Source: Mycobacterium sp.
Lineage (GTDB): Bacteria; Actinomycetota; Actinomycetes; Mycobacteriales; Mycobacteriaceae
Assembly (NCBI GenBank): GCA_011620645.1
Contig: WOYS01000015.1
Coordinates: forward strand, 1-64,000
Direction: 5' to 3'
Length of the DNA: 64,000 bases
The translations under genes were made by a program, and so were the position numbers. This document shows positions 6,912 through 15,421 of the stretch, in pieces. The notes beneath the pieces were generated by a model. That model was given only the letters and a program-made list of their open reading frames with translations, had not been told where the DNA came from and searched no databases. Each line of letters begins with the position of its first letter. Positions within the stretch are counted from its first letter, which is position 1.

Positions 6912-8675
6912 TCAGGTGATTTCGTAGCGGAGGGTGCGGTTTGCGCACCAGGGGATTCGGGTGTCTTGGGGGAGGTCGGCTTGGCGGAGGACGGGCGCGT
7001 AGGCGCGTCGGTCGAGTCGGACGGTGATGGTGGCGCCGCGGGTGGTGATCGTGCCGGGGGTTTCGAGGAAGCGGCGTTGCAGCACGTCGGGGGTGACGGT
7101 GGCGTAGCCGGGCAGGCGGGCGCGGAGCGCGGAGGTGAGGGCTTGGGCGAGCACGCAGAGCATGATGTCGAGGTCGACGTTGAGGTTGACGGTGGAGGAC
7201 AGGGCGTCGGCGTGGAAGGCTTGGATGATCTCGGCGAGCCGTTGCTCGATGGTCATTCGCCGCGCGTAGTGCTCGATGAGCGCCTTGGCCGGCAGGTCGT
7301 GGTCGTTGGTGATGATCACGGTCGGTGCGTCGCGGCCGAGTCCGGTGACGACGAGTTGACGCACGGTGCCGGGGTAGCTGGTCAGTCGTATTCCGGTGGC
7401 GTCGTGGACTTTGGGCCGGTTGAACTTTCCGGGCCGGTCCAGCGTCACGGTGGTGAAGTCGGTGTCGGTGAGGGCGTCGATGTGTTTCACCAGGGCGGGT
7501 GAGCGCATGCGCAGGGTGAGGAAGGTGACGCCGCGGTTGTCGAGTTCGCCGAGCACGGCGTGGGTGGTGACCTTCTGGTCCATGATCAGCATGTCCGGGT
7601 CGGTGCCGGAGGCGGTTTTCCAGTGGTCGCAGAACGCGATGACCTCGCGGGCCTGGGTGGATTTGGTGATGTCGGCGTTGGCGTAGATGAGGTTGTGGGT
7701 GCCGCTGTCCTGGGCGAAGAAGGTCAGTACGGAGCGGGCGCGTTGGGAGCGGGTGGGTACGTAGTGTTTCTCCAGCCCCGGGTCGTGGCCCCAGTGCATG
7801 ACGGCGTGGAAGTCCAGGTCGAAGATCGCGTCGGCGGCGGTGGCCAGCCCGCGCTCGATCATCCGGGCGTCGAGGGCGGCCAAAAACCGGCGCTGGTGGT
7901 CATGGTCGGTGCGGTAGGAGTAGTCGGTGAGCGCGGACTTCTTCGGCAGCACCGCCAGCCCGGCGAACAACGCGGCGGCGGGGTCGGAGATCAGCAGGTC
8001 GTCGACGTGGGAGACCCGGCGGGTGCGGGTCAGTTTCAGCGCCAGCAGCGATAGCAGCCACGAGGTCGCGGGCACCACCCGGGTGCCCGGATAGCCGGCC
8101 TGTTTCACCAGGGCGGGCAGGTCGAGCGCGACCAGATCCGGTAGGAGCAGCAGAAGTCCGGCCTTGCCGGTTTCCACTGTGGCGGGCCAGGTTTGGAAGT
8201 CCAGCCGCGCGGTGCGGGGCAGCCGGGTGTCGCGTCCCGACGTGGCCGGCGACACGCTGGCGGCTGGCTCGGGATGGCGCAGCAGCCGCCCGAAGCCTTC
8301 CTCGGCGAGGATTTCGCCCACGCTGGTGCGGTTGAGCGGGGTGCCCTCCCCGGCGAGTCGGGCGGAGATCTCGTAGGTGGACAATCCGTTGCGGCGCAGC
8401 TCGATCACCCGGCCGCGCACCCGGTCCTTGGCCGGCGCCGACCCGGGCGGCGGGCCGGGTTTGCGGGCCGGGGCGAACAACTCCAGCTTCCCGGCCCGGT
8501 ACTCACGCACCAGGTTCACCATCGCCCACCGGGTGTAGCCGAACCGCCGCGCGGCCTCGGCGTGGGTCGCCCCGTCGACGAAGAACGCGCGCAGCGCCTC
8601 GTAGCGGCGGTGGTTCACCTGCTCCGGCGCGGTGAACCACTCCGCACCCGATCCTTGTGGTGATCCGGCTGTCAT
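6912..8675 (-). CDS. IS4/IS1634-like DDE transposase with N-terminal HTH
   Basis: A 587-residue transposase-like protein that appears full length. Residues about 20-130 hold two helix-turn-helix-like segments (ATHAEAARRFGYTRWAM and LSTYEISARLAGEG). The DDE core follows: DLDFHAVMHWGHD, then MLIMDQKVTTHAVL, then YARRMTIEQRL, which matches the Y-x2-R-x3-E signature of the IS4 superfamily. I could not find convincing terminal inverted repeats or target duplications in the flanks, so I annotate the gene and not a complete element. Lying between island cargo genes and the IS3/RIT nest, it adds to the picture of repeated insertions at this site. Confidence 0.75.
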   Translation of the reverse strand: MTAGSPQGSGAEWFTAPEQVNHRRYEALRAFFVDGATHAEAARRFGYTRWAMVNLVREYRAGKLELFAPARKPGPPPGSAPAKDRVRGRVIELRRNGLSTYEISARLAGEGTPLNRTSVGEILAEEGFGRLLRHPEPAASVSPATSGRDTRLPRTARLDFQTWPATVETGKAGLLLLLPDLVALDLPALVKQAGYPGTRVVPATSWLLSLLALKLTRTRRVSHVDDLLISDPAAALFAGLAVLPKKSALTDYSYRTDHDHQRRFLAALDARMIERGLATAADAIFDLDFHAVMHWGHDPGLEKHYVPTRSQRARSVLTFFAQDSGTHNLIYANADITKSTQAREVIAFCDHWKTASGTDPDMLIMDQKVTTHAVLGELDNRGVTFLTLRMRSPALVKHIDALTDTDFTTVTLDRPGKFNRPKVHDATGIRLTSYPGTVRQLVVTGLGRDAPTVIITNDHDLPAKALIEHYARRMTIEQRLAEIIQAFHADALSSTVNLNVDLDIMLCVLAQALTSALRARLPGYATVTPDVLQRRFLETPGTITTRGATITVRLDRRAYAPVLRQADLPQDTRIPWCANRTLRYEIT

Positions 8676-8985
8676 ATTGCGTTTCTACCACGAGCGGAAT
8701 CGGCGATTGCGGACGCTGAACGCCGCGCGCGTCCGCCGCCCCACCAGCGTTTTCGCTGCTCAGTGGCCTGCCCTTACGTGACCACGGGACATCACGGTTT
8801 CATAACAGAATTACAGATTCCCGATTCAACAGCCAAATAGTAGCAAGACCGTGCGCCATCCTGCCTGACCCTTCGTCGGATCTGCCCAGGTCAGTGGCTA
8901 CTTGTCGATACAGCAGGGTTGCGGCGAACCAACTTCCCGGAAATCCGCGCTAAGGGGCGTGGGAGACTCCAATATATGGCTCCAA
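8676..8985. other. Gene-free stretch between two transposase regions
   Basis: About 310 bases with no supported gene. It should contain the end and promoter of the IS4-like transposase on its left. I see no clear inverted repeat or promoter. Confidence 0.5.
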
Positions 8986-9015
8986 TGAATCGCCCCGGGT
9001 TTCGTGCACACCGGT

Positions 9016-9541
9016 TTATGGGTGTGCAGCCGCGGATTGGGCTGTCTCCGTAGCGTAGTACGCCTGCTCGCACTCGATGGGTGGGATCCGTCCGAGGCGG
9101 TGCATGAGGCGGCTGGTGTTGTACCAGTGCACCCACGCAGCGGTCAGTGACTCGACGTCGGCGATACGGCGCAGCGGCCCGCACCGAAATGGGGAGTCGT
9201 CCCGGATCGCTTCGGTCTTGTACAGGCCGATGGTGGTCTCGGCCAGGGCGTTGTCGAAGGCATCGCCCACCGACCCGATCGATGCCACCAACCCCGAAAG
9301 CGACAGGGTTTCCCCGAACCGCACCGACGTATACTGTGACCCAGCATCTGAATGATGAATAGTGTTGCTAGACAATGGATTACCGTCACGTTCGCGAAGC
9401 GCGGCGGCCTGGGTGATCGTCCTGCGGACGAACGTGTCGGTTTTGGTGGTGGCGCATTCCCAGCCCACTATCCGCCCGGCGTACGCATCGATGGCAAACG
9501 CGGTGTACGCGAACGCTCCGGACGCCAATGGCACGTAGGTG
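9016..9541 (-). pseudogene. IS3 OrfB transposase, C-terminal part
   Basis: The minus strand encodes the C-terminal two thirds of an IS3 OrfB integrase-type catalytic core: ITYVPLASGAFAYTAFAID, then HHSDAGSQYTSVRF with the second catalytic Asp, then SVGDAFDNALAE with the catalytic Glu region, and the usual WYNTSRLMHRLGRIPP tail. The reading begins directly at the RIT junction, where the codons for Asp-Ile-Thr-Tyr continue the Val-Ala-Asp encoded at about 16523 on the other side. The stop is at 9016-9018. Confidence 0.85.
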
Positions 9542-9590
9542 ATGTCTTATGCCGACCCTCGAAATATGCCGATCACTTCAGTAATGGTGT
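9542..9590 (+). repeat. Left terminal inverted repeat of outer RIT (49 bp)
   Basis: It is the perfect reverse complement of 16446-16494. It contains two direct copies of ATGCCGA (9549-9555 and 9566-9572). A reversed copy, GGTCGGCATAGTC, lies just inside at about 9619-9631. The repeated heptamer is the likely recombinase binding core. Confidence 0.95.
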
Positions 9591-9681
9591 TGGCCAATGG
9601 CGGTGTTGAGGTGCAAAAGGTCGGCATAGTCGCGTAGTCGTGGTCACGCTTCAGGCATGGAATTGTCTGGAGGTGAGGTTC

Positions 9682-10920
9682 GTGACGAAGAGATCGCCGA
9701 CGGCCCGGTCGTATCCGGTTCGGGTCCCGCGGGTTCCGGTGGGTCCTTTGGCGCCGATGGTGCTGGGCCAGTGTTCGGGATGGTTGGCCAGGCTGGGTTA
9801 TTCGCCGGGTTCGGCGGCCGCGGTCGTGAATGTGTTGGAACGGCTGAGCTGGTGGATGCAGCTGGTGGGCGCCGGGGTCGATGACATCGACGAGGATCTG
9901 CTCGCCCGGTTCCTCGCAGTCGAGGGATCCCGAGATCTTCCGTGCGTGTCAGTGAAGCAGTGGATTGGCACGATGCGCAGGTTCTTGACCGCAGCGGGAT
10001 ATCTGAGTGCGGCTGTGGTCCAGTCGGATTCACTGACGCCGGCGCAGTCGGCGGTGGCGGACTGGTGTTCGTGGATGCGTGAACAGCGCGGCCTGGCCGA
10101 GAAGACCATTACGGCCCGTTGTCACTACGCGGCCGGCCTTCTGGATGTGCTGACCGCGGCTGACGGGTCGGTGCAGTGGCGGCGTCTGGACGCGTCGATC
10201 GTCAACGCATACGTCGCTGAGCGTGGACGCCCTTACGGCATTGCTGCTCGTGCTCACATCGTCGGGTCCGTCCGCTGCCTGCTGCGGTGGGCGTTGAGCA
10301 CCGGCCGCCTCGATCGGGACCTGAGCGCCGGGATCCTCAAGCCTGCCCGGACGCGGCGATCGTTGCCGCGGGGTGTGCACGCCGATCAGGTCGCGGCCTT
10401 GGTGGGCGTGTGCGATGCGGCCACCGCACTCGGGGCGCGGGACCGGGCGCTCGTCATGATCCTGGTGCGGTGTGGACTGCGTGCTGGCGAGGCCGCGCGT
10501 CTGAGTCTTGACGACATCGACTGGTCACGTGGATATCTCAGGGTGACTGGCAAGGGCCGTGAGCACTCGTTGCCGATTCCGGTCGATGTGGGTCAGGCAT
10601 TGGAGGCGTGGTTGCGGCTGCGGCCTCCCGCACTGGACCGAGCCGTGTTCGTGCGGCTGCGGGCGCCGCGGCAGATGATGACGACCTCGGGCATTTCGGG
10701 GGTCATCGCCCGGTTGTCGGATCTGGCGGGGATCGACCGGATCTACGCGCACCGACTGCGGCACACCGCCGCGATGGACGTGTTGGCCGCGGGTGGCTCC
10801 TTGACCGAAGCCAGGGAGCTTCTGGGTCATGCGTTCACCGTCACCACGATGGCCTACGCGAAAGTGGACCTCGTATCGCTGCGTGAGCTGGTCGTCCCGT
10901 TCGGGCAGGTGCCGCGATGA
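9682..10920 (+). CDS. Tyrosine recombinase, RitA position, outer RIT
   Basis: A 412-residue tyrosine recombinase. The start is taken at GTG 9682, a few bases behind GGAGGTGAGG; the frame is open to 9640. An N-terminal core-binding domain (about 30-190) is followed by the catalytic domain with CGLRAGEAARLSLDDID (Arg I), GKGREHSLPIP (Lys), HRLRHTAAMDVL (HxxR) and LLGHAFTVTTMAYAKVD (second His and the tyrosine). All catalytic residues are present. Its stop overlaps the start of the next recombinase gene by ATGA, so the three genes form one coupled operon. In RIT elements all three recombinases are thought to act together on the terminal repeats. Confidence 0.88.
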   Translation: MTKRSPTARSYPVRVPRVPVGPLAPMVLGQCSGWLARLGYSPGSAAAVVNVLERLSWWMQLVGAGVDDIDEDLLARFLAVEGSRDLPCVSVKQWIGTMRRFLTAAGYLSAAVVQSDSLTPAQSAVADWCSWMREQRGLAEKTITARCHYAAGLLDVLTAADGSVQWRRLDASIVNAYVAERGRPYGIAARAHIVGSVRCLLRWALSTGRLDRDLSAGILKPARTRRSLPRGVHADQVAALVGVCDAATALGARDRALVMILVRCGLRAGEAARLSLDDIDWSRGYLRVTGKGREHSLPIPVDVGQALEAWLRLRPPALDRAVFVRLRAPRQMMTTSGISGVIARLSDLAGIDRIYAHRLRHTAAMDVLAAGGSLTEARELLGHAFTVTTMAYAKVDLVSLRELVVPFGQVPR

Positions 10921-11660
10921 CGACACTTCGTGAACGACTCGACGAGTACTTGGAGCTGCGCCGGTCTCTCGGGTTTCAGCTCAACGACCTTGAACGGCAG
11001 GTCGGTCGGTTCTGCTCCTGGCTCCAAGCTCGCGGCCAAACAACGACTTTCACCATTGATGATGCCGTGGCCTGGGCCCGGCTCAACCCTGATGCGCACC
11101 CCTCGTGGTGGGCGACGCGCCTGTCGTTGGTGCGCCGCTTCGCCGCCTACCTCAACGCCAACGATGTCGAGGTCCCCGTCATCCCCAGTGGCTTGCTTGC
11201 GGCCCGCAAGCCCCGAGCCGTTCCCTTCATCTACAGCCAACAAGACATCGATGCGTTGCTTGCCGCCTGCGACACCGAGTTTGCCGACGAGCGGATCGCC
11301 GCGACCCTACGCACCGTCATCGGCCTGCTCGCCGCCACCGGCCTGCGGATCAGCGAAGCACTGAACCTGCGAGTCCCTGACATCGACCAGCACAACGACC
11401 TGCTGATGATCAAGGCCGCGAAGTCGCACGAGCGACTCGTCCCGGTTCACCCGTCGACGACGGCCGCCCTCCTGCAGTACATCGCTTTGCCTGCCCGGAT
11501 AGCCACACACCCCGACCCGGCCGGCCCGGTCTTCGTGACCGGCAAGGGGACCGGATACGTCTACGTGTCATTCCAATCCTTGTTCAAGCGAGTCCGCGAC
11601 GCTGCCGGGCTCGCCCCGCGCGGCAGGGCACGCCCCCGACTGCACGACCTCAGACATTAG
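10917..11660 (+). pseudogene. RitB-position recombinase of outer RIT, 5' part (interrupted)
   Basis: This is the first part of a recombinase gene that continues at 15224. It encodes the N-terminal core-binding domain (LRERLDEYLELRRSLGF onward) and most of the catalytic domain: GLRISEALNLRVPDID (Arg I) and AAKSHERLVPVH. The frame reads into LHDLRH and then stops at 11660, inside the inverted end of the inner RIT element. The true gene sequence ends at about 11651 (Leu codon CTC). Splicing 10917-11651 to 15224-15421 restores a 310-residue protein. The break falls in the HxxR catalytic box, so the truncated product lacks the second Arg context, the last His and the nucleophilic Tyr. Confidence 0.88.
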
Positions 11661-11743
11661 GTAGACGGCGGGGTTATGCGCCCTGTCGGTGTGTTTCTGC
11701 TGGCTAAGGGGTTGCTGCGGGCGGTTCTGTCCGCATAACGGCG
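11653..11743 (+). repeat. Left terminal inverted repeat of inner RIT (91 bp)
   Basis: It is the perfect reverse complement of 15110-15200. It begins GACATTAGGTAGACGG and contains TTATGCGCC and, inverted, CCGCATAACG, so each end itself holds oppositely oriented copies of the TTATGCG core. Confidence 0.95.
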
Positions 11744-11840
11744 CACGTGTCGGGTTCCCTCGTTGTGCGGCTGGGCGCTTTTCGCGTAGGCGGAAAATCA
11801 CTTTGTGTTCATTCCGCTACCGAATGCAGAGGTGATTCTG

Positions 11841-13109
11841 ATGGACGAGAAAGCTGCCCAGGACGCGGTCGGCCGCGTAGTAGAGGTGTTGCGCGCCGCT
11901 GGCAGATCCGAGGCCACGGTCGGGCGCCACCGGGTCGTACTGGACCGGTTCGCCGTCTTTCTAGCTGTGCGCAACCTGGATGTGGCGAGCGAAGCGATGT
12001 GCATCGAATTCGTCATGGACCTGACCGGGGTGAGGTTGGGGTCGTTGCGAGAACCGGTGACAGACAAGAAGGTTCAGGCGGTTCGTCGGCCGGTGGTGTT
12101 AATGGCGGAGATGCTGGCCGGCCGGGCGGTCGATATCGACCGGCCGGTGATCGCGGCGAAGGACGATTGTCCTACCGGGTTCCGTCGGCTCAGGGACGAT
12201 TACCTCGCTTCATGCCGCAAACGCGGCAACGCCGATGCGACCGTGATCGCCAAGGACAAAGCGGCCAGCAAACTCTTGGCCTACCTGGACGAGATGGGTG
12301 CCCGTGATCTCGCGGGACTCGACGTGCGAGACGTGTCGGGATTCCTGCTGCGCCAACGCCATCTACGGCGCAAGACCGTTGCGGCCATGAGATCGTGCCT
12401 GGCGGACTTCCTGTCGTTTCTGTCCGTCACGGGACGGACACCGACCTGCCTCGCAAGCAGGCTGCCGCGGCACCGGCATGTGCGTCACGAGTCCGAGCCT
12501 CATCTGTGGACCGTCGATGAGATCCGCAGGTTGCTGGCCGGGATCGACCGCGAGTCTGCTACCGGCAAGCGTGACTTCGCGATGATCCTGACCGCCGCCC
12601 GGCTGGGCCTGCGGATATCGGATCTGCGTCACCTTGAGTTGTCCGATTTGGACTGGCGGGCGAAGACGATCACGATTGTTCAGCACAAGACGGGCCGGCC
12701 GCTTTGTCTTCCGCTGCTCGACGACGTCGGCTGGGCGATCATCGACTACATGCGGGGCGGTCGTCCCGAGACGGTCTGCCGCAAGGTGTTCGTCAAGCAC
12801 CGCCACCCGTTCGATACGTTCGGGTGCGCCTCCTCGATCGCCTCTCGGCTGTCAAGGCACGCTGTCCGTGCGGGGATCGTCTTCCCGCCGGACCAGGTCT
12901 GCGGGATGCATTCGCTGCGCGGCGCGCTGGCTGTGGCCATGACCGGCACCGGCGCGTCGATACCGGTGGTATCGGCTGTGTTGGGGCATGCGTCGAGCGA
13001 TACGACGCAGGCCTACTACCTGCGGTTCGACGTCGAACGCCTGCGGTGTTGCGCGTTGGACGTCGAAGAGGTCACCGAACCTGCCCAGGCGGGTGAGCGT
13101 GATGCCTGA
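11841..13109 (+). CDS. Tyrosine recombinase, RitA position, inner RIT
   Basis: A 422-residue tyrosine recombinase starting at ATG 11841, six bases behind AGAGGTG; the frame is open to 11805. The catalytic domain shows LGLRISDLRHLELSDLD (Arg I), VQHKTGRPLCLPL (Lys region), MHSLRGALAVAM (HxxR) and VLGHASSDTTQAYYLRFD (His and Tyr). The first His-x-x-Arg is followed by Gly instead of the usual His, a common variation. It overlaps the next gene by eight bases. It corresponds in place and length to the first recombinase of the outer element. Confidence 0.87.
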   Translation: MDEKAAQDAVGRVVEVLRAAGRSEATVGRHRVVLDRFAVFLAVRNLDVASEAMCIEFVMDLTGVRLGSLREPVTDKKVQAVRRPVVLMAEMLAGRAVDIDRPVIAAKDDCPTGFRRLRDDYLASCRKRGNADATVIAKDKAASKLLAYLDEMGARDLAGLDVRDVSGFLLRQRHLRRKTVAAMRSCLADFLSFLSVTGRTPTCLASRLPRHRHVRHESEPHLWTVDEIRRLLAGIDRESATGKRDFAMILTAARLGLRISDLRHLELSDLDWRAKTITIVQHKTGRPLCLPLLDDVGWAIIDYMRGGRPETVCRKVFVKHRHPFDTFGCASSIASRLSRHAVRAGIVFPPDQVCGMHSLRGALAVAMTGTGASIPVVSAVLGHASSDTTQAYYLRFDVERLRCCALDVEEVTEPAQAGERDA

Positions 13110-14058
13110 GATGACACTGCCCGGCCTGGTCGCCGAGCTGGTCGCTGTGCGTCACGCCGGCGGATACAGGTTCAAAGTCCCAGAACGGGTCCTGCGCCAG
13201 TTCGCGGACCACTGCCGCAGGGAGGGCTACCCGGACGGGTCGATCACCAAAGAAGCGGTCGACGGGTTCCTCTACGGCCGTCACCTGCGGTCGAGCACCC
13301 TGCGGCGCAACGAGTTGGTGCTGCGCCAACTGGCCGCTCATGCCCAAGCCGCCGGCTGGCAGGCATACATGCCGGCCGCGGCAACCCTGGTCCGTGCCCG
13401 TCATCAGGTGCCGTATGTGTTCACCGACGACGAGGTGCGCCGATTGTTCGCTGTAATCGATTCCCAGCCGATGTCCTCGTATTCGAACAAGGCGATGGTC
13501 GACCCGGTGTTGTTTCGAGTGCTTTATGGCGCCGGGCTGCGCATCTCCGAGGCGCTGAACCTGACCGTCTCGGACGTGGACACGCAGTCCGGGACGCTGA
13601 AGATCCGGGACTCGAAAAACGGTGCGGGCAGGACCATCCCGATCACCCGCCGGCTGGCTGCGACTGTGGATTCCTACATCGCGGCCGCGCACCCGGTGCC
13701 CGAACCCGACGCTCACGTCTTCTACAGCAGGGCACCGGGCAGCCCGATCAACCAGGCGAGCATCTACGTCCGGTTCCGCAGCTATTTAGCCGACGCCGGA
13801 ATCCCGCATTTCACCGGCGGCCCGCATCCGCACTCGCTGCGTCACGGATTCGCCGTCGCCAACCTGCGGCGCTGGGCCGAAGCCGGCACCGATGTGGCCG
13901 TGATGTTGCCCTACCTGGCCTGCTACCTGGGCCACGCCGACCTGCGCGGCACCCAGTACTACCTGCGGCTCACCGCTGATGCCTATCCCGAGGTGATAGT
14001 CAAAGCCCAAATCCGGTTCGGCTACGTCATTCCCGCCCCACCCGGAAGCGAGTCATGA
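13102..14058 (+). CDS. Tyrosine recombinase, RitB position, inner RIT
   Basis: A 318-residue tyrosine recombinase from ATG 13102, overlapping the stop of the gene before it; the frame stays open upstream to 12988 but those codons overlap the previous gene. The catalytic residues lie in GAGLRISEALNLTVSDVD, DSKNGAGRTIPI, HSLRHGFAVANLRRW and YLGHADLRGTQYYLRLTAD. The insertion between HSLRH and the LGH box, with its WAEAGTDVAVMLP run, parallels the AYAHGGDPDRVLSLL run in the interrupted RitB of the outer element. That supports the positional pairing of the two genes. Its stop overlaps the next start (ATGA). Confidence 0.87.
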   Translation: MPEMTLPGLVAELVAVRHAGGYRFKVPERVLRQFADHCRREGYPDGSITKEAVDGFLYGRHLRSSTLRRNELVLRQLAAHAQAAGWQAYMPAAATLVRARHQVPYVFTDDEVRRLFAVIDSQPMSSYSNKAMVDPVLFRVLYGAGLRISEALNLTVSDVDTQSGTLKIRDSKNGAGRTIPITRRLAATVDSYIAAAHPVPEPDAHVFYSRAPGSPINQASIYVRFRSYLADAGIPHFTGGPHPHSLRHGFAVANLRRWAEAGTDVAVMLPYLACYLGHADLRGTQYYLRLTADAYPEVIVKAQIRFGYVIPAPPGSES

Positions 14059-15101
14059 CCCGGCAGCGGCCGGCGCCGGCGGCGGATCTTGCCGGGCGCC
14101 ACCTAGCGAAGTTCTTCACCGACCACCTGGCCGGGGAACGCGCAGCCTCGCCGAGAACCATCGCCTCCTACCGGGACGCGATCAAACTCCTGCTGATCTG
14201 GTTCAAAAACGCCGAGCGCATACCGCCGGAGAAACTGCGTCTGGCCGACATCGACCGGCCCCACATCCTGCGGTTTTTGAATTGGCTGGAAACTGAGCGG
14301 AACTGCTCGGCAGCCACCCGCAACCAGCGCCTGGCGGTGATCAAATCGTTTTGCCGCTACACCGCCGTCGAACAGCCCGACCACCTCGACCAGCTCACCC
14401 AGATCCTGGCGATCCGGCAGAAGAACACCCCCGCCCCGGATCTGGGACACCTGACCGGCGACGAGATCAAGGTACTGCTCGCCCAGCCCGGCACCGCCAG
14501 TACACGCGCCATCCGCGACACCGTGCTGCTCGCCCTGGCCTACGACACCGCCGCCCGCGCCCAAGAGCTCTGCGACCTCAACGTCGCCGACATCCGCCCC
14601 GCCAACCCGATCACCGTGACGATCCACGGGAAGGGCTCCACGATCCGATACGTGCCCCTGATGGGCCCGACCGCCAGACTCGTCACCGACTACCTCGCCC
14701 ACCTCCCGCCGCACCCCGGACTCGGCGCCGACACCGACCCACTGTTCCACGGGCCCAACCACTCCAGACTGACCAGATCCGGCATCGCCAAGATCCTCGC
14801 CCGCCAGGTTCGAGCCGTCCGGGCCGACGACCCCGGCTGGGCACCCGGACTGCCGGTCACACCCCACACCCTGCGGCGTAGCAGGGCGATGCACCTGATC
14901 CAGGCCGGCATAAACCTGATCTACATTCGTGACCTGCTCGGCCACGCCGACGTGTCCACCACCGAGATCTACGCCCGCGCCGACGCCGAGACCAAACGCA
15001 AAGCGATCGAGAACGCCTACCAGCCGCTGACCCCGGACGTGCTGCCGGACTGGACCTCGGATGCGTCGTTGATCGGCTGGCTCGACTCGCTGGGCCGTTG
15101 A
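14055..15101 (+). CDS. Tyrosine recombinase, RitC position, inner RIT
   Basis: A 348-residue tyrosine recombinase. The N-terminal core-binding segment FFTDHLAGERAASPRTIASY resembles YFTTFAHTQRDLSVNTIASY of the outer RitC. Catalytic motifs are YDTAARAQELCDLNVADI (Arg I), GKGSTIRYVPL (Lys), PHTLRRSRAMHLIQAG (HxxR) and LLGHADVSTTEIYARAD (His and Tyr). It closes the inner operon; the right inverted repeat begins nine bases after its stop. All catalytic residues are present. Confidence 0.87.
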   Translation: MTRQRPAPAADLAGRHLAKFFTDHLAGERAASPRTIASYRDAIKLLLIWFKNAERIPPEKLRLADIDRPHILRFLNWLETERNCSAATRNQRLAVIKSFCRYTAVEQPDHLDQLTQILAIRQKNTPAPDLGHLTGDEIKVLLAQPGTASTRAIRDTVLLALAYDTAARAQELCDLNVADIRPANPITVTIHGKGSTIRYVPLMGPTARLVTDYLAHLPPHPGLGADTDPLFHGPNHSRLTRSGIAKILARQVRAVRADDPGWAPGLPVTPHTLRRSRAMHLIQAGINLIYIRDLLGHADVSTTEIYARADAETKRKAIENAYQPLTPDVLPDWTSDASLIGWLDSLGR

Positions 15102-15109
15102 CGCCGCCC

Positions 15110-15200
15110 CGCCGTTATGCGGACAGAACCGCCCGCAGCAACCCCTTAGCCAGCAGAAACACACCGACAGGGCGCATAACCCCGCCGTCTACCTAATGTC
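15110..15200 (-). repeat. Right terminal inverted repeat of inner RIT (91 bp)
   Basis: It is the perfect inverted copy of 11653-11743. It is followed by the near-palindrome TTATGTGGAATTCCGCATAA at 15203-15222, which has no counterpart at the left end and carries the same TTATG/CATAA core as the repeat. Confidence 0.95.
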
Positions 15201-15223
15201 GCTTATGTGGAATTCCGCATAAC

Positions 15224-15421
15224 CGGCACACCTTCGCCACCGCGCACATGACCGTGGCCTACGCCCACGGCGGTGACCCCGACCGGGTGCTGTCGCTGCT
15301 GGCCACCTGGCTGGGGCACTCGGACGCCGCTCACACCTACTGGTATCTGACCGCGACCGGGGAACTCATGGCCCTGGCAGCGGGCATGCTCGAATCCATC
15401 TCTGAAAGTGAACTGCCATGA
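15224..15421 (+). pseudogene. RitB-position recombinase of outer RIT, 3' part
   Basis: This is the continuation of the interrupted recombinase. It reads RHTFATAHMTVAY, then LATWLGHSDAAHTYWYLT with the last catalytic His and the Tyr, and ends in ESISESELP. The stop overlaps the start of the next gene by ATGA, as in an intact RIT operon. The frame joins exactly to the Leu codon at 11649-11651, giving LHDL-RHTFA, the canonical box. Confidence 0.88.

Larger units (their letters stand above)
11652..15223 (+). mobile_element. Inner RIT element inserted in outer ritB
   Basis: A second recombinase-in-trio element of about 3.57 kb, with its three genes (11841, 13102, 14055) overlapping or coupled and intact. 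It is bounded by perfect 91-bp inverted repeats (11653-11743 and 15110-15200). Outside the right repeat lies a further 20-bp near-palindrome (15203-15222). Host gene codons resume in frame at 15224, which sets the outer limits. Its ends carry the motif TTATGCG instead of the ATGCCGA of the outer element, and its proteins are clearly diverged from the outer trio, so this is a different RIT lineage and not a duplication. All three recombinases keep their catalytic residues, so it may still be active. Confidence 0.88.

Noticed and set aside
14103..15164. Long open frame (353 codons) on the minus strand inside the inner RIT element
   Set aside because: It is antisense to a tyrosine recombinase with all catalytic motifs. 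The translated protein is rich in Gly/Val/Gln with no recognisable motif, typical of shadows in GC-rich DNA.
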